This document shows, piece by piece, positions 55,051 to 63,912 of a stretch of DNA of 64,000 bases. The notes below the pieces were generated by a model that had not been told where the DNA came from, ran no database searches, and saw nothing but the letters and a program-made list of their open reading frames with translations. The position numbers were made by a program, and so were the translations under genes. The DNA is from Actinoplanes lobatus (GTDB taxonomy: Bacteria > Actinomycetota > Actinomycetes > Mycobacteriales > Micromonosporaceae): NCBI RefSeq assembly GCF_014205215.1, contig NZ_JACHNC010000001.1:129001-193000 (forward strand). Reading direction: 5' to 3'. Positions within the stretch are counted from its first letter, which is position 1. Each line of letters begins with the position of its first letter.

Positions 55051-55353
55051 TCAGTGCAGCACCGGCATGCGCGGCGGGGCCAGCACCTCGGCCAGCGCCG
55101 CGTGCACCCACGCCATCCGCCGCACCGCGGCCTCCGGGTGGTCGCCGAACTCGGTTGCCACACCTGCGGCGCAACCGTCACTGCCGTGGCGCAGGATCAT
55201 CGTGGTGATCGCGTGCTCCACGGACGCCCGTGTCGGGCTTTCGGACGGCTGCAGATACGAGACGAACAACGCCTCGGCAGCCAGGTCCTTCACTGTGCTG
55301 AACATTTTGTCGAACTCCCCGATGTCGACGACCTGCTTGAAATCGGCTGACAC
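55051..55353 (-). CDS. Hypothetical protein, about 100 residues
   Basis: I do not recognise the family. Read from GTG 55353 (M-S-A-D-F-K-Q-V-V-D; GTG 55356 is one codon earlier), the protein is soluble and mainly helical: FKQVVDIGEFDKMFSTVKDL, EALFVSYLQPSESPTRASVE, HAITTMILRHGSDGCAAGVA, RRMAWVHAALAEVLAPP. It has one cysteine and no membrane segment. It is the downstream neighbour of the CBM2-like kinase gene on the same strand, with about 200 bases between, and is followed by a proper terminator. The terminator and typical third-base GC bias support it as a real gene. The function is unknown. Confidence 0.6.
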   Translation of the reverse strand: MSADFKQVVDIGEFDKMFSTVKDLAAEALFVSYLQPSESPTRASVEHAITTMILRHGSDGCAAGVATEFGDHPEAAVRRMAWVHAALAEVLAPPRMPVLH

Positions 55354-55549
55354 CACGTGGTAGCCGGACTCTCGCCCATCATCCACTCGGGTGCCACATG
55401 GGCCGGCAGCCACGCCGCGCCAAAATGCCGCAATCCGGATGACCGGAGTGGAGCAGAAGCGCCTGTCGGTCCCGTTCACCGTAACGCGGTCGCCGGCTCG
55501 CCGGCCCGTGGTTTTCGGGGCCGAACGGGCCGAACGGCCCGTCTTTCGG

Positions 55550-57532
55550 TCATCCGCCCCCGGTTCCTCCGGCGCAATCCGGATCCGCCGAGTCGCACTC
55601 CTCGTCGAGGGAGGTGCCCGGGGCGGGCGGGGGTGTGGTCGGGCCGGTCGTCTCGACGACGCCGCCCGGGTTCGACGGGCCCTCGGACGACGGCACCGAC
55701 GGCTCGATGGTGTCCGACGGGTCGGTGCCGCCCGGAGCCGTCGTCTTCGTGGTGCTGGTCCCCGGATCCGGTTTGACCGTCGGCTTCGAGGTGGTCCGCG
55801 ACGGTGCCGGCGTGGTGGTGATGTGCACGCTGCCGCTGGGCCCGATCGAGATGCCGGGCGAGGTGGTCGGGTCGCCGAGGCGCACCTGACCGTCGGAGAG
55901 GATCTCCACCGGGCGGGACGGCTCGCCGGGTTCGGACGACACGTACGTCTCGCAGGTCTGGTTGTTGAGCTTGAAGACCAGCGGCGCCTGGTTGCTCTCG
56001 GTGTAGCGCCCGGTGATCTGCATCGTGGTGGTGCGCTGCGGGGCGATCACGGTCTTCGAGACGACCCGGACCTCACGGTCATCCTGCCTGAGCGAGATCT
56101 TCCCGTTGCCGGAGAGGGTCTGGTCCCCGTTCATCAGGAACCACAGGTTCCACCCGTCGACCGGGGTGTCGTCCCGGTTGGCGAGCGTCACCTGGGCCTT
56201 GAACCGTCCGCCGGTGTCGGACCAGACGGCGTAGCTCACCACGCACTGACCGGCCGGGGGCACCACGGTGGGCTGCGGCGTCGCCGCGCCGGCCGGGGTC
56301 TTCTCGGACTGGCCGATCGCCGTCCAGCCGTAGGTGAGGCCGCTCAGCACGGCGACCGTGCCGGCCACCACGACGACCCGGCGCAGCCGGACGTGGTTGC
56401 GGTTGGGGGGACGGCCGCCGGACGGGACCGGCGGTGGACCACCGGCGCCGGGCCGCAACGGCGGTGACGAGGAGGCCCGGGCGGGCATCCTCTCGAACGG
56501 CTTCGACGACGGCTCGGTGGGGCCCGCGGGGACGGTCGGGCCGGGCGAGTCCGGGTCGGTCGTCTCACCGGCCGCCAGCGCCGCCGCGGCGGCCGCCGGC
56601 CCGAAGCCGGAGTACGGGTACCCCGACGGCAGGATGAAGGTGTCCTCGCCGTCCTCCCAGCCCGCCTCGAACCCGGAGGTGACCATCGGGGCGCTCGCCG
56701 AGGCGCCGGCCAGCACGTGCGCCAGCTCGGCACTGGACGGCCGGTCCGCCGGATGCTTCTCCAGGCAGCGGGCGACCAGCGCCTCCACCCCGGACGGCAG
56801 GCCGTCGACCGGCGGCAGCGGGTCGGGTTCGGTGTACTGATGGGCGCGCAGCAGGGCCGTGGTGGTGCCGACGTCCCACGGCAGCTGGCCGATCAGCATC
56901 CGGTAGATCAGCAGGCCGACCGCGTAGACGTCGGTGGCCGGGCTGACCACGCCGCCCTCCAGGCGCTCCGGCGCCAGGTAGGCCGGGGTGCCCATCAGGC
57001 TGCCGTCCGGGTCGGTGTCGTTCTCCCCGATCAGGGCCGAGATGCCGAAGTCGACCACCTTGGCGCCGCTGGGGGTGAGCATCACGTTGGCCGGGGTGAC
57101 GTCGCGGTGCACGATGCCGCGGGCGTGTGCCGCCGCCAGGGCCGCCGCGACCTCCGCGGAGATCCGCACCGCGGTCGGCCACTTCAGCATCCGCACGCGG
57201 GCCAGGACGGCGGCCAGGGACTCACCGTCGACGAGTTCCATCACGACATAGGGCACCGGCTCGCCATCCACCGTGGTGGCCTCGCCGTAGTCGTACACAT
57301 TGGTGATATTGGGATGCGTCAGCCGCGCGGCGGCCTGGGCCTCCGCGCGCAGCCTCCGCCGGAACGAGGGGTCCGCGCTCGTCGACGGCGGCAGGACCTT
57401 CACCGCGACCTGCCGCCCCAGCACTTCGTCGAACCCTCGCCAAACCACTGACATCCCGCCGGCACCGAGCCGCTCGACCAGTCGGTATCGACCGGCGAGC
57501 AGCCCCGAACCGGGCAGGTCCGTCGTGCTCAT
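55550..57532 (-). CDS. Membrane Ser/Thr protein kinase 3 with extracellular CBM2-like domain
   Basis: A 660-residue kinase from ATG 57532 (GGGGGCAC upstream). The kinase domain covers about residues 14-275: LGAGGMSVVW, K45, HRDVTPAN (142-149; Thr146 replaces the usual Lys), DFG 161-163, and GTPAYLAPERL. A Pro/Ser-rich linker leads to a membrane helix at about 384-404. Outside, residues 430-531 match a family 2 carbohydrate-binding module: first Cys430, VTLANRDDTPVDGWNLWF with conserved Gly-Trp, IAPQRTTTMQITG, and Cys527 in FKLNNQTC. A Thr/Pro tail ends with two cysteines (EECDSADPDC). It may sense cellulose, chitin or wall glycan and signal inward (inference). Confidence 0.88.
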   Translation of the reverse strand: MSTTDLPGSGLLAGRYRLVERLGAGGMSVVWRGFDEVLGRQVAVKVLPPSTSADPSFRRRLRAEAQAAARLTHPNITNVYDYGEATTVDGEPVPYVVMELVDGESLAAVLARVRMLKWPTAVRISAEVAAALAAAHARGIVHRDVTPANVMLTPSGAKVVDFGISALIGENDTDPDGSLMGTPAYLAPERLEGGVVSPATDVYAVGLLIYRMLIGQLPWDVGTTTALLRAHQYTEPDPLPPVDGLPSGVEALVARCLEKHPADRPSSAELAHVLAGASASAPMVTSGFEAGWEDGEDTFILPSGYPYSGFGPAAAAAALAAGETTDPDSPGPTVPAGPTEPSSKPFERMPARASSSPPLRPGAGGPPPVPSGGRPPNRNHVRLRRVVVVAGTVAVLSGLTYGWTAIGQSEKTPAGAATPQPTVVPPAGQCVVSYAVWSDTGGRFKAQVTLANRDDTPVDGWNLWFLMNGDQTLSGNGKISLRQDDREVRVVSKTVIAPQRTTTMQITGRYTESNQAPLVFKLNNQTCETYVSSEPGEPSRPVEILSDGQVRLGDPTTSPGISIGPSGSVHITTTPAPSRTTSKPTVKPDPGTSTTKTTAPGGTDPSDTIEPSVPSSEGPSNPGGVVETTGPTTPPPAPGTSLDEECDSADPDCAGGTGGG

Positions 57533-57934
57533 GTGCCCCCACATGCGCGCTTCGAGAAGATCGCCGGACCGCACCGCCATGCCGCCCGACGCCAGGCGAG
57601 TCGGGCCCACCATCGGACTCCGAGCATCCCCCATCGACGGCGAGGATGTTAGTCCCAATCGGTCACCAGTTCGACCCGTCACATGGCGATCTACCTGCGC
57701 ATCATTACCGTCTGTTCGGTCACGGGAGCCGCTCGTACGGGTTATCGCACCGTGCAGGAAAGGGCTTTCCGTCACCAGTACGCCACATAGCGCCACGACG
57801 ATGCGCAGCGAATGCCCGCTTCGTCGGAACTTTCACTCTCAACCTTCCGGGTGAGTCCACTCCGGAGGCGTTCACGATCGGTCAGCACATCACTACAGAG
57901 AGAGATCAAGTCTGTCCATGATCTGTCAACCTCG
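57533..57934. other. 402-base intergenic stretch, no gene seen
   Basis: The space between the cyanophycin synthetase stop and the kinase 3 start. It is less GC-rich than its flanks. I found no convincing ORF, hairpin with T-tract, or promoter pair. It probably contains the kinase 3 promoter and the end of the cph transcript. Confidence 0.5.
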
Positions 57935-60679
57935 TCACCCTCGCGCCGGCAGTCCGGCGAGCTCACGGGTCACGTGCGGAACCGCCCCGGCGGCCCGCGA
58001 CGACAGCGCCGCGACGCCGCTCAGCACCGGCGCCCCGCCGCCCGCCACCGCGCCCAGCTCGGCGAGGTGGGCCCGCATCGGCTCCCACTTCTCGTAGATC
58101 ACCAGGACCACCTCACCGGGCGCGGCCAGCCGCAGCGCCTCCACGACCGCCGCGCGGTAACCGTCCGCCCGCACCGCGGTCAACTGTGGCCGGCGGGCCC
58201 GCATCTCCCGCTCGACGAGCGCCGCGACCTCGCCGGCCGGCCGGCATGGGCGGTCCTCGTCCTCGTAGAGCACCACCCGGGTCAGGCCGTCCGCCAGCAC
58301 CTGCGCCGAGGCGGCCAGCAGATCGTCGCGACGGTCGCCGGGCAGCGTGACCGCGGCCACGCAGCGGTCGGCGCCCCACAGCCGGTGCAGCGTCCGCAGC
58401 GTGGCGGCCAGCGCGGCCGGGTTGTGCGCGTAGTCGACGAACACCGAGACGTCGCCGATCCGGAACAGGGTGCCCCGCCCCGGGTTCTCGACGCTCGGGT
58501 CGAACTCGGCGAGACGGTCGGCCAGGTTCTCCGGGCGGGCGCCGAGGGCCCGGGCCGCGGCGATCGCGGCGAGCGCGTCGGCGGCCACGTGCAGTGCCGC
58601 ACCGCCGTACGCCCCCGGCACCTCGGCCAACCGCACCAGCGGCGTCCGCCGCGCGCCGGTCGCCTGCACCAGCCAGCCGTCGTGCAGCACGTACGCCGCG
58701 CCGCCGCGGGCCAGGTGCTCCCCGAGCACCGGGTTCCCGGCGTCCAGACCGAACCAGATCAGGCGCTTGCGGTCCGCCCGTACCCGGGGCCGGCCGGCCA
58801 GGCTGCGCACCCACGGGTCGTCGGCGTTGAGGACCAGCGTCCCGCCGTCCCGGACCCGCTCGGCCACCACCGCCTTGACGTGTGCCAGGTCCTCGATCGA
58901 GTCGAGCCCGTCCTGGCCCAGGTGGTCGGCCGTGATGTTGGTGATCACCCCGACGTCGGACCAGTCGTAGCCGAGCCCGCGCCGCAGCAGCCCGCCCCGG
59001 GCCGTCTCCAGGACCGCCACCTCGACCTGCGGGTCACCGAGCACCATCTGTGCCGACCGCGGCCCGGTGGCGTCCGCGACCTGGATGAGGCGGCCGTCGA
59101 TGGAGACCCCGTCGGTGCTGGTCATGCCGACCCGCATGCTGCCGCTGAGCAGGTGGGCGGTCAGCCGGGTCACCGTCGTCTTGCCGTTGGTGCCGGTGAT
59201 CGCGACGGCCGGGATCCGCCCGTCCGAACCGCCCGGGAACATGGCCCGGACGATCGCGTCGCCCACGTCGCGGGCCCGGCCGTGCACCGGCGCCAGGTGC
59301 ATCCGCAACCCGGGTACGGCGTTGACCTCGATCACCCCGGCGGTGGCCTGCTCCCCGACGGGCGGCACCGGTGCGGCGATGTCCGGCAGGCGCAGGTCGA
59401 TCCCGGCGATGTCCAGGCCCACCAGGGCGGCGACCCGTCGGCAGAGCCGGGTCACGTCCGGGTGCACCTGGTCGGTGACGTCCCGGCTGGTGCCGCCGGT
59501 GGACAGGTTCGCGGCATCGCGCAGCCACACGATCCGGCCCTCGTCCGGGATCGACTCCGGCGTGTGCCCGGTACGGCGCAGCACCCCCTCCGCCGCCTCG
59601 TCGAGGACGATCCGGGTGAGCACCCGGGAGTGGCCGGCGCCCCGGCGCGGATCGGCGTTGACCCGCCCGACCAGCTCGGCGACGGTGGCCCGGCCGTCGC
59701 CGACGACGTGCGCGGCGACCCGTTCAGCGGCCGCCACCACCTCGCCGGACACCACCAGCACGCGGTAGTCGCGGCCGCCGAGGTGCCGCTCCACCACCAC
59801 CTCGCCACCGATCGCCTCCCAGGCCCGCTCGACGGCGTCCGGGGTGTCCAGGTGCAGCGCCACGAGGTGCCCTTGCCGGCCGTGCCGGGGCTTGACCACC
59901 ACGGGGGCGCCCAGTTCACCGAGGAGGCGGACCGCGTCGGCGGCGGTGGCGGCCACGCCGCCGGGAGCGACCGGGATGCCCGCCTCGTCGAGCAGCCGCC
60001 GGGTGACGTGCTTGTCCCCGGCGATGTCCACGCCCACGGCACTGGTCCGGTCGGTCATGGCCGCCCAGGCCAGCCGCCGGCGGTGGCCCCAGCCCAGCCG
60101 CACCAGGCTGAGGTCGTCGAACCGTTCCACCGGGATGCCGCGGCGGCGGGCGGCCGCGATGATGGACCGGGTGCTGGGCCCGGTGGCCTCCCGTTCGGCC
60201 AGCTCGCCCAGCCCGGAGAGCCGCTCGGCCAGGGTGCGGGCCGACGGGCCGGAGCCGCTGTGCACCTCCAGGACCAGCCCGATCGCGGCCTCCAGCAGCT
60301 CACCCGGCACCGACGACTCGGGCGACTCGTCCACCGGACATTCGATGATCACGTCGTAGACCCCGGTCCGGTCCGCCGCGACGGTCCGCCCGAAGCTGAT
60401 GTCCCGTCCGATGAGCTGGGACAACTCGATGCAGACGTGCTCGCTGACGTGGCCGAAGTAGGTGCCGTTGCGCAGCCGGCTCACGAACCCGCCGGGCACT
60501 CCGGCGGCGCAGTGGTGCTCGGCCAGGCCGGGCACCGCCCGCAGCAGGCGCTCGGTGAACCCGGTGACGTCGGTGGTCTCCACGCCGGCGAGCTCACCGA
60601 GGTCCACCCGGGCCACCACGGCCGGGCGGGACAGGTAGACGTTGGGTCCGCGCAGCCGGCGGAGGCTTTCGATCTTCAT
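57935..60679 (-). CDS. cphA: Cyanophycin synthetase (CphA-like)
   Basis: It polymerises Asp and Arg into cyanophycin, an insoluble nitrogen reserve, using ATP at two sites. The 914 residues contain the N-terminal domain with RNGTYFGHVSEHVCIELSQL, an ATP-grasp domain at about 215-470 (GRDYRVLVVSGEVVAAAERV, PRRGAGHS, GVIEVNAVPGLRMHL), then a Mur-ligase-like domain with P-loop GTNGKTT (496-502), VAVLETARGGLLRRGLGYDW, NITADHLGQDG and FVDYAHNPAAL. The ATP-grasp loop reads V-V-K-P-R-H-G-R-Q-G-H, unlike the usual KPLDGN-x-G form. ATG 60679 has GGAAGG upstream. It lies 44 bases downstream of cyanophycinase on the same strand. Confidence 0.93.
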   Translation of the reverse strand: MKIESLRRLRGPNVYLSRPAVVARVDLGELAGVETTDVTGFTERLLRAVPGLAEHHCAAGVPGGFVSRLRNGTYFGHVSEHVCIELSQLIGRDISFGRTVAADRTGVYDVIIECPVDESPESSVPGELLEAAIGLVLEVHSGSGPSARTLAERLSGLGELAEREATGPSTRSIIAAARRRGIPVERFDDLSLVRLGWGHRRRLAWAAMTDRTSAVGVDIAGDKHVTRRLLDEAGIPVAPGGVAATAADAVRLLGELGAPVVVKPRHGRQGHLVALHLDTPDAVERAWEAIGGEVVVERHLGGRDYRVLVVSGEVVAAAERVAAHVVGDGRATVAELVGRVNADPRRGAGHSRVLTRIVLDEAAEGVLRRTGHTPESIPDEGRIVWLRDAANLSTGGTSRDVTDQVHPDVTRLCRRVAALVGLDIAGIDLRLPDIAAPVPPVGEQATAGVIEVNAVPGLRMHLAPVHGRARDVGDAIVRAMFPGGSDGRIPAVAITGTNGKTTVTRLTAHLLSGSMRVGMTSTDGVSIDGRLIQVADATGPRSAQMVLGDPQVEVAVLETARGGLLRRGLGYDWSDVGVITNITADHLGQDGLDSIEDLAHVKAVVAERVRDGGTLVLNADDPWVRSLAGRPRVRADRKRLIWFGLDAGNPVLGEHLARGGAAYVLHDGWLVQATGARRTPLVRLAEVPGAYGGAALHVAADALAAIAAARALGARPENLADRLAEFDPSVENPGRGTLFRIGDVSVFVDYAHNPAALAATLRTLHRLWGADRCVAAVTLPGDRRDDLLAASAQVLADGLTRVVLYEDEDRPCRPAGEVAALVEREMRARRPQLTAVRADGYRAAVVEALRLAAPGEVVLVIYEKWEPMRAHLAELGAVAGGGAPVLSGVAALSSRAAGAVPHVTRELAGLPARG

Positions 60680-60723
60680 CGGATACCTTCCGTGGAACCC
60701 CCGGCCTCAGCCGTGGGAAGTCG

Positions 60724-61542
60724 TTAAGCGGCTCGTTCCCGTTCTGGGGGCGGGCCGGTGCCGGGTCGGCGGCCCGAGAGGTGGAAGGTGCAGCCGGCCG
60801 GTAGCACGTGGATGCGGGCGCCGGCGAGCGTGATCGGCCCGGCCGGCGGAACCCGGATGTCGGTCGCGGCGCCGGCGTCGACCACCGTCACCGCCCCGCT
60901 TCCGAGGACCTCGAAGGTGTCGCCCCCGGTCAGGATGGCGGTGTCCTCGTCGATGCCCACGCCCAGTTCGTGCGGGTAGCGGGCCACCGCGCTGAGCAGC
61001 CGGTTGAGCCGGCCCCGCTCGGCGAAGTGCTGGTCGATCAGCACGCACGGCAGGAATTCGAGCCCCGGGCCGGTGCGCACGCTGTCCGCGGCCACGCCGG
61101 GGCGCTCCCCGCCGATGATCATGGTGGCGGACATCATCGCGGCGCCCGCGCTGGTTCCGGCGAGCACCACCCGCCCTTCACCGACCAGGCCGTGCAGCAG
61201 CGTGTCGGTCGCGGTGCCGCCCAGCACGCCGGTGATCCGCTCCTGGTCCCCGCCGGTGAAGAAGACACCGGTCGCGGCACGCAGCACGGACTCGGTCTCC
61301 GGCGCGTTGGCGGCGGCCCGGTGCCCCAGCCGCAGCGCGCGGACGTCCCCGGCGCCGAGGCCGGCGAATCGCTCCAGGTAGGCGGACTCGGTGCTCTCCG
61401 GGGACTCACTGGCCGTGGCGATGACCACGATGCGCGCGGCCCCCGATCCGGCGAGTTCCACGAACCTGCCGAGCAACTCGGAACCGGCCGCGCCACCCAT
61501 GATCAGCAGCCGCCCGCGGTGCGGATCGGCGCCTGCGTCCAC
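60724..61542 (-). CDS. cphB: Cyanophycinase (CphB-like serine peptidase)
   Basis: A peptidase of the S51-related group that cuts cyanophycin to beta-Asp-Arg dipeptides. The 272 residues start at GTG 61542, preceded by GAGGAGGGG. Motifs are LLIMGGAAGSELLGRFVELA, VVIATASESPE, VFFTGGDQERITG, and the nucleophile serine in LAGTSAGAAMMS. FLPCVLIDQHFAERGRLNRL and VGIDEDTAIL carry the conserved His and Glu. No signal peptide is seen, so it acts on internal cyanophycin. It is the first gene of the pair; in the 82 bases upstream an inverted repeat TCGGA-N5-TCCGA (61584-61598) is present. Confidence 0.93.
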   Translation of the reverse strand: MDAGADPHRGRLLIMGGAAGSELLGRFVELAGSGAARIVVIATASESPESTESAYLERFAGLGAGDVRALRLGHRAAANAPETESVLRAATGVFFTGGDQERITGVLGGTATDTLLHGLVGEGRVVLAGTSAGAAMMSATMIIGGERPGVAADSVRTGPGLEFLPCVLIDQHFAERGRLNRLLSAVARYPHELGVGIDEDTAILTGGDTFEVLGSGAVTVVDAGAATDIRVPPAGPITLAGARIHVLPAGCTFHLSGRRPGTGPPPERERAA

Positions 61543-61624
61543 CGCCCCTCCTCAGCAGAGCATCCAGCTACTGTTGAGGTTAATCGGAACAAATCCGAAA
61601 CAACCGCCTAATCCAGGAGCCTGC

Positions 61625-62548
61625 CTAGGCGTACCGGTGGTTTCGGGCCTCTCTCCTCTCCTCGAAGCGCGCGGCCTGCGCGTCCAGCTCGCTCATCTGC
61701 GCCGCGAGTTGCTCGCGTGCCCGCTCACCGTCACCACGCAGATCGGTACGGTCCCAGACGTTCCACTGGCGCAGCACCGGCGCGAGCACCTCGTCCCGGT
61801 GCTGGCGCAGGTCGTAGATGCCGGCCAGCGCGATGGCGACCGCCTTGCGCCCGAAGCCCGCGATGTTCGCCCCCGGCATCTCGAAGCCGGCGGCGACGTC
61901 GGCGACCGCCCGCATGGCCCGGTCCGGCTCCAGCTCGAAGGCCGCGCTGACCAGGTTGCGGTAGAAGACCATGTGCAGGTTCTCGTCGGCGGCGACCCGG
62001 GCCAGCAGCTGTTCGGCGATCGGGTCGCCGGTGGCCCGGCCGGTGTTGCGGTGCGAGATCCGGGTGGCGAGCTCCTGGAAGGCGACGTACGCGATGGAGT
62101 GCAGCACGTCGCCGCTGTGCTGGTTGGCGTAGCCGGACTGCATGTGCTCCATCCGGGCGCGCTCCAGCTCGACCGGGTCCACACCGCGGGTGACGGTCAG
62201 GTAGTCACGGATCGCGATGCCGTGCCGGCCCTCCTCGGCGGTCCACCGGTGCACCCAGGTGCCCCAGGCGCCGTCCCGGCCGAACAGGGTGGCGATCTCG
62301 TGGTGGTACGAGGGCAGGTTGTCCTCGGTGAGCAGGTTGACGATCAGCGCGGTACGGGCGGCGTCCGGCAGCTTCGAGTCGTCCGGCCGCCAGGCCTCGC
62401 CGCCGAGGAGGCCGTCGAAGGTGCGGCCCTCGCTCCACGGCACGTACTCGTGCGGGAACCACTCCTTGGCGAGTGCCAGATGCCGGTCGAGGTTGGCAGC
62501 GACGACGGGCTCCAATTCGAGGAGCAGGGCGGTCTGGTCCAGCGGCAT
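61625..62548 (-). CDS. Acyl-ACP desaturase (soluble di-iron, DesA-like)
   Basis: It inserts a double bond in acyl-ACP using a carboxylate-bridged di-iron centre. The 307 residues start at ATG 62548. Ligands are in LLTEDNLPSYHHEI (Glu75), TAEEGRHGIAIRDYL (E-x-x-H, Glu106 and His109), AFQELATRISHRNTG, and ADENLHMVFYRN (second E-x-x-H). ERARMEHMQSGYANQHSGD matches mycobacterial DesA-type proteins. An electron donor is not encoded nearby. It is upstream of the cyanophycin pair on the same strand and 42 bases downstream of hisS. It may supply unsaturated membrane lipids. Confidence 0.92.
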   Translation of the reverse strand: MPLDQTALLLELEPVVAANLDRHLALAKEWFPHEYVPWSEGRTFDGLLGGEAWRPDDSKLPDAARTALIVNLLTEDNLPSYHHEIATLFGRDGAWGTWVHRWTAEEGRHGIAIRDYLTVTRGVDPVELERARMEHMQSGYANQHSGDVLHSIAYVAFQELATRISHRNTGRATGDPIAEQLLARVAADENLHMVFYRNLVSAAFELEPDRAMRAVADVAAGFEMPGANIAGFGRKAVAIALAGIYDLRQHRDEVLAPVLRQWNVWDRTDLRGDGERAREQLAAQMSELDAQAARFEERREARNHRYA

Positions 62549-62590
62549 CCCATCAAGGTAGCCGCCGGACCGTCCCCATATGACTCTTAG

Positions 62591-63901
62591 TCAGCGTGCG
62601 GACACGTTCGGGTGGAGGTCGGCGGGCGCCGGCTGCCAGGTCTCCGCGTCCGCCTCGACCTGCTCACCGGAGCGGATGTCCTTCACCGTGTCCGGCTCGC
62701 CGGGGAACCACACGTACGGAATCCCGCGCCGGTCGGCGAACTGGATCTGCTTGCCGAACTTCGCGGCGGTCGGCGCCACCTCGGTCGGGATCCCCCGTTT
62801 ACGCAGGGCCGCCGCGATCCGGTCGCACTCGGCGCGCCGGTCGTCGCTGGGCAGGGCCACCACGACGCAGGTCGGCACCGACCGGGAGACGGTCAGCGCG
62901 TCCTGGCCGAAGAGCAGGCCGAGCAGGCGGGACACCCCGATGGAGATGCCGACGCCGGGGAACCGGGTGTTGCCCACCGACGCCAGGTTGTCGTAGCGCC
63001 CGCCGGAGGTGATCGAACCGAACCGCTCGTAGCCCTCCAGCAGGGTCTCGTAGACCGTGCCGGTGTAGTAGTCCAGCCCGCGGGCGATCTTGAGTTCGGC
63101 GCGGACCAGGCCGGGCGCGTGCTCGTTGGCCGTCTCCACCACCTGGAGCAGCTCGGCGAGGCCCTCGTCGAGCATCGGGTCGATGACGCCGAGAGCCCGG
63201 ACCCGGTCGGCGAACGAGCCGTCGGTGGCCGAGATCTCCGCGAGCCGCAGGCACTGCGCGGCCTGCGCGTCGGTGGCGCCGGCGGTCTCCACCAGGAGGG
63301 CCGCCACCTTCTCCGGGCCGATCTTGTCGAGCTTGTCGACCGTACGCAGGACCTGTGCCGTGTCCTCGAGACCGAGGCCGCGGTAGAAGCCCTCACAGAT
63401 CTTGCGGTTGTTGACCAGGATGGTGGCCCGCGGGATCGGCAGCGACCGGAACACGTCCCCGATCACCAGCGGCATCTCGGTGTCGAAGTGGAACGGCAGC
63501 GTGTCCCGGTTCACCACGTCGATGTCGGCCTGGAGGAACTCGCGGTAGCGGCCCTCCTGCGGGCGCTCGCCGCGCCACACCTTCTGGATCTGGTAGCGCC
63601 GGAACGGGAACTGGAGCTTGCCGTGGTTCTCCGTGACGAACCGTGCGAACGGGACGGTCAGGTCGAAGTGCAGGCCGAGCTGGTCCTCCCGCTTGGCGCC
63701 CTCCTCCTCCTGGAGGCGGTGCAGCAGGTAGACCTCCTTCGACGTCTCACCCTTGGACAGCAGGATGTCCAGCGGCTCGACGGCGCGGGTCTCCAGAGGG
63801 GCGAAGCCGTACAGCTCGAAGGTGGACCGGATCCGGTCGAGCACCCGCTGCTCGATGATCCGCTGCGACGGCAGCCACTCGGGGAAGCCGGAAATAGGCA
63901 C
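62591..63901 (-). CDS. hisS: Histidyl-tRNA synthetase
   Basis: A class II aminoacyl-tRNA synthetase of 436 residues. GTG 63901 is set by AGGAG overlapping the upstream stop codon. Motif 1 region PLETRAVEPLDILLSKGET, motif 2 RRYQIQKVWRGERPQEGRYR, the HisA signature ARGLDYYTGTVYE, motif 3 GVGISIGVSRLLGLLFG, and a C-terminal anticodon-binding domain (VVALPSDDRRAECDRIAAAL). It lies directly after the MBL-fold hydrolase gene (11 bases between), the usual actinobacterial order. Confidence 0.97.
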   Translation of the reverse strand: MPISGFPEWLPSQRIIEQRVLDRIRSTFELYGFAPLETRAVEPLDILLSKGETSKEVYLLHRLQEEEGAKREDQLGLHFDLTVPFARFVTENHGKLQFPFRRYQIQKVWRGERPQEGRYREFLQADIDVVNRDTLPFHFDTEMPLVIGDVFRSLPIPRATILVNNRKICEGFYRGLGLEDTAQVLRTVDKLDKIGPEKVAALLVETAGATDAQAAQCLRLAEISATDGSFADRVRALGVIDPMLDEGLAELLQVVETANEHAPGLVRAELKIARGLDYYTGTVYETLLEGYERFGSITSGGRYDNLASVGNTRFPGVGISIGVSRLLGLLFGQDALTVSRSVPTCVVVALPSDDRRAECDRIAAALRKRGIPTEVAPTAAKFGKQIQFADRRGIPYVWFPGEPDTVKDIRSGEQVEADAETWQPAPADLHPNVSAR

Positions 63902-63912
63902 GTGAGAATCTC

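Noticed and set aside
57812..60727. A 971-codon plus-strand ORF across the cyanophycin synthetase gene
   Set aside because: Composition typical of an antisense frame (Gly/Arg/His/Asp). The minus strand encodes an intact CphA.
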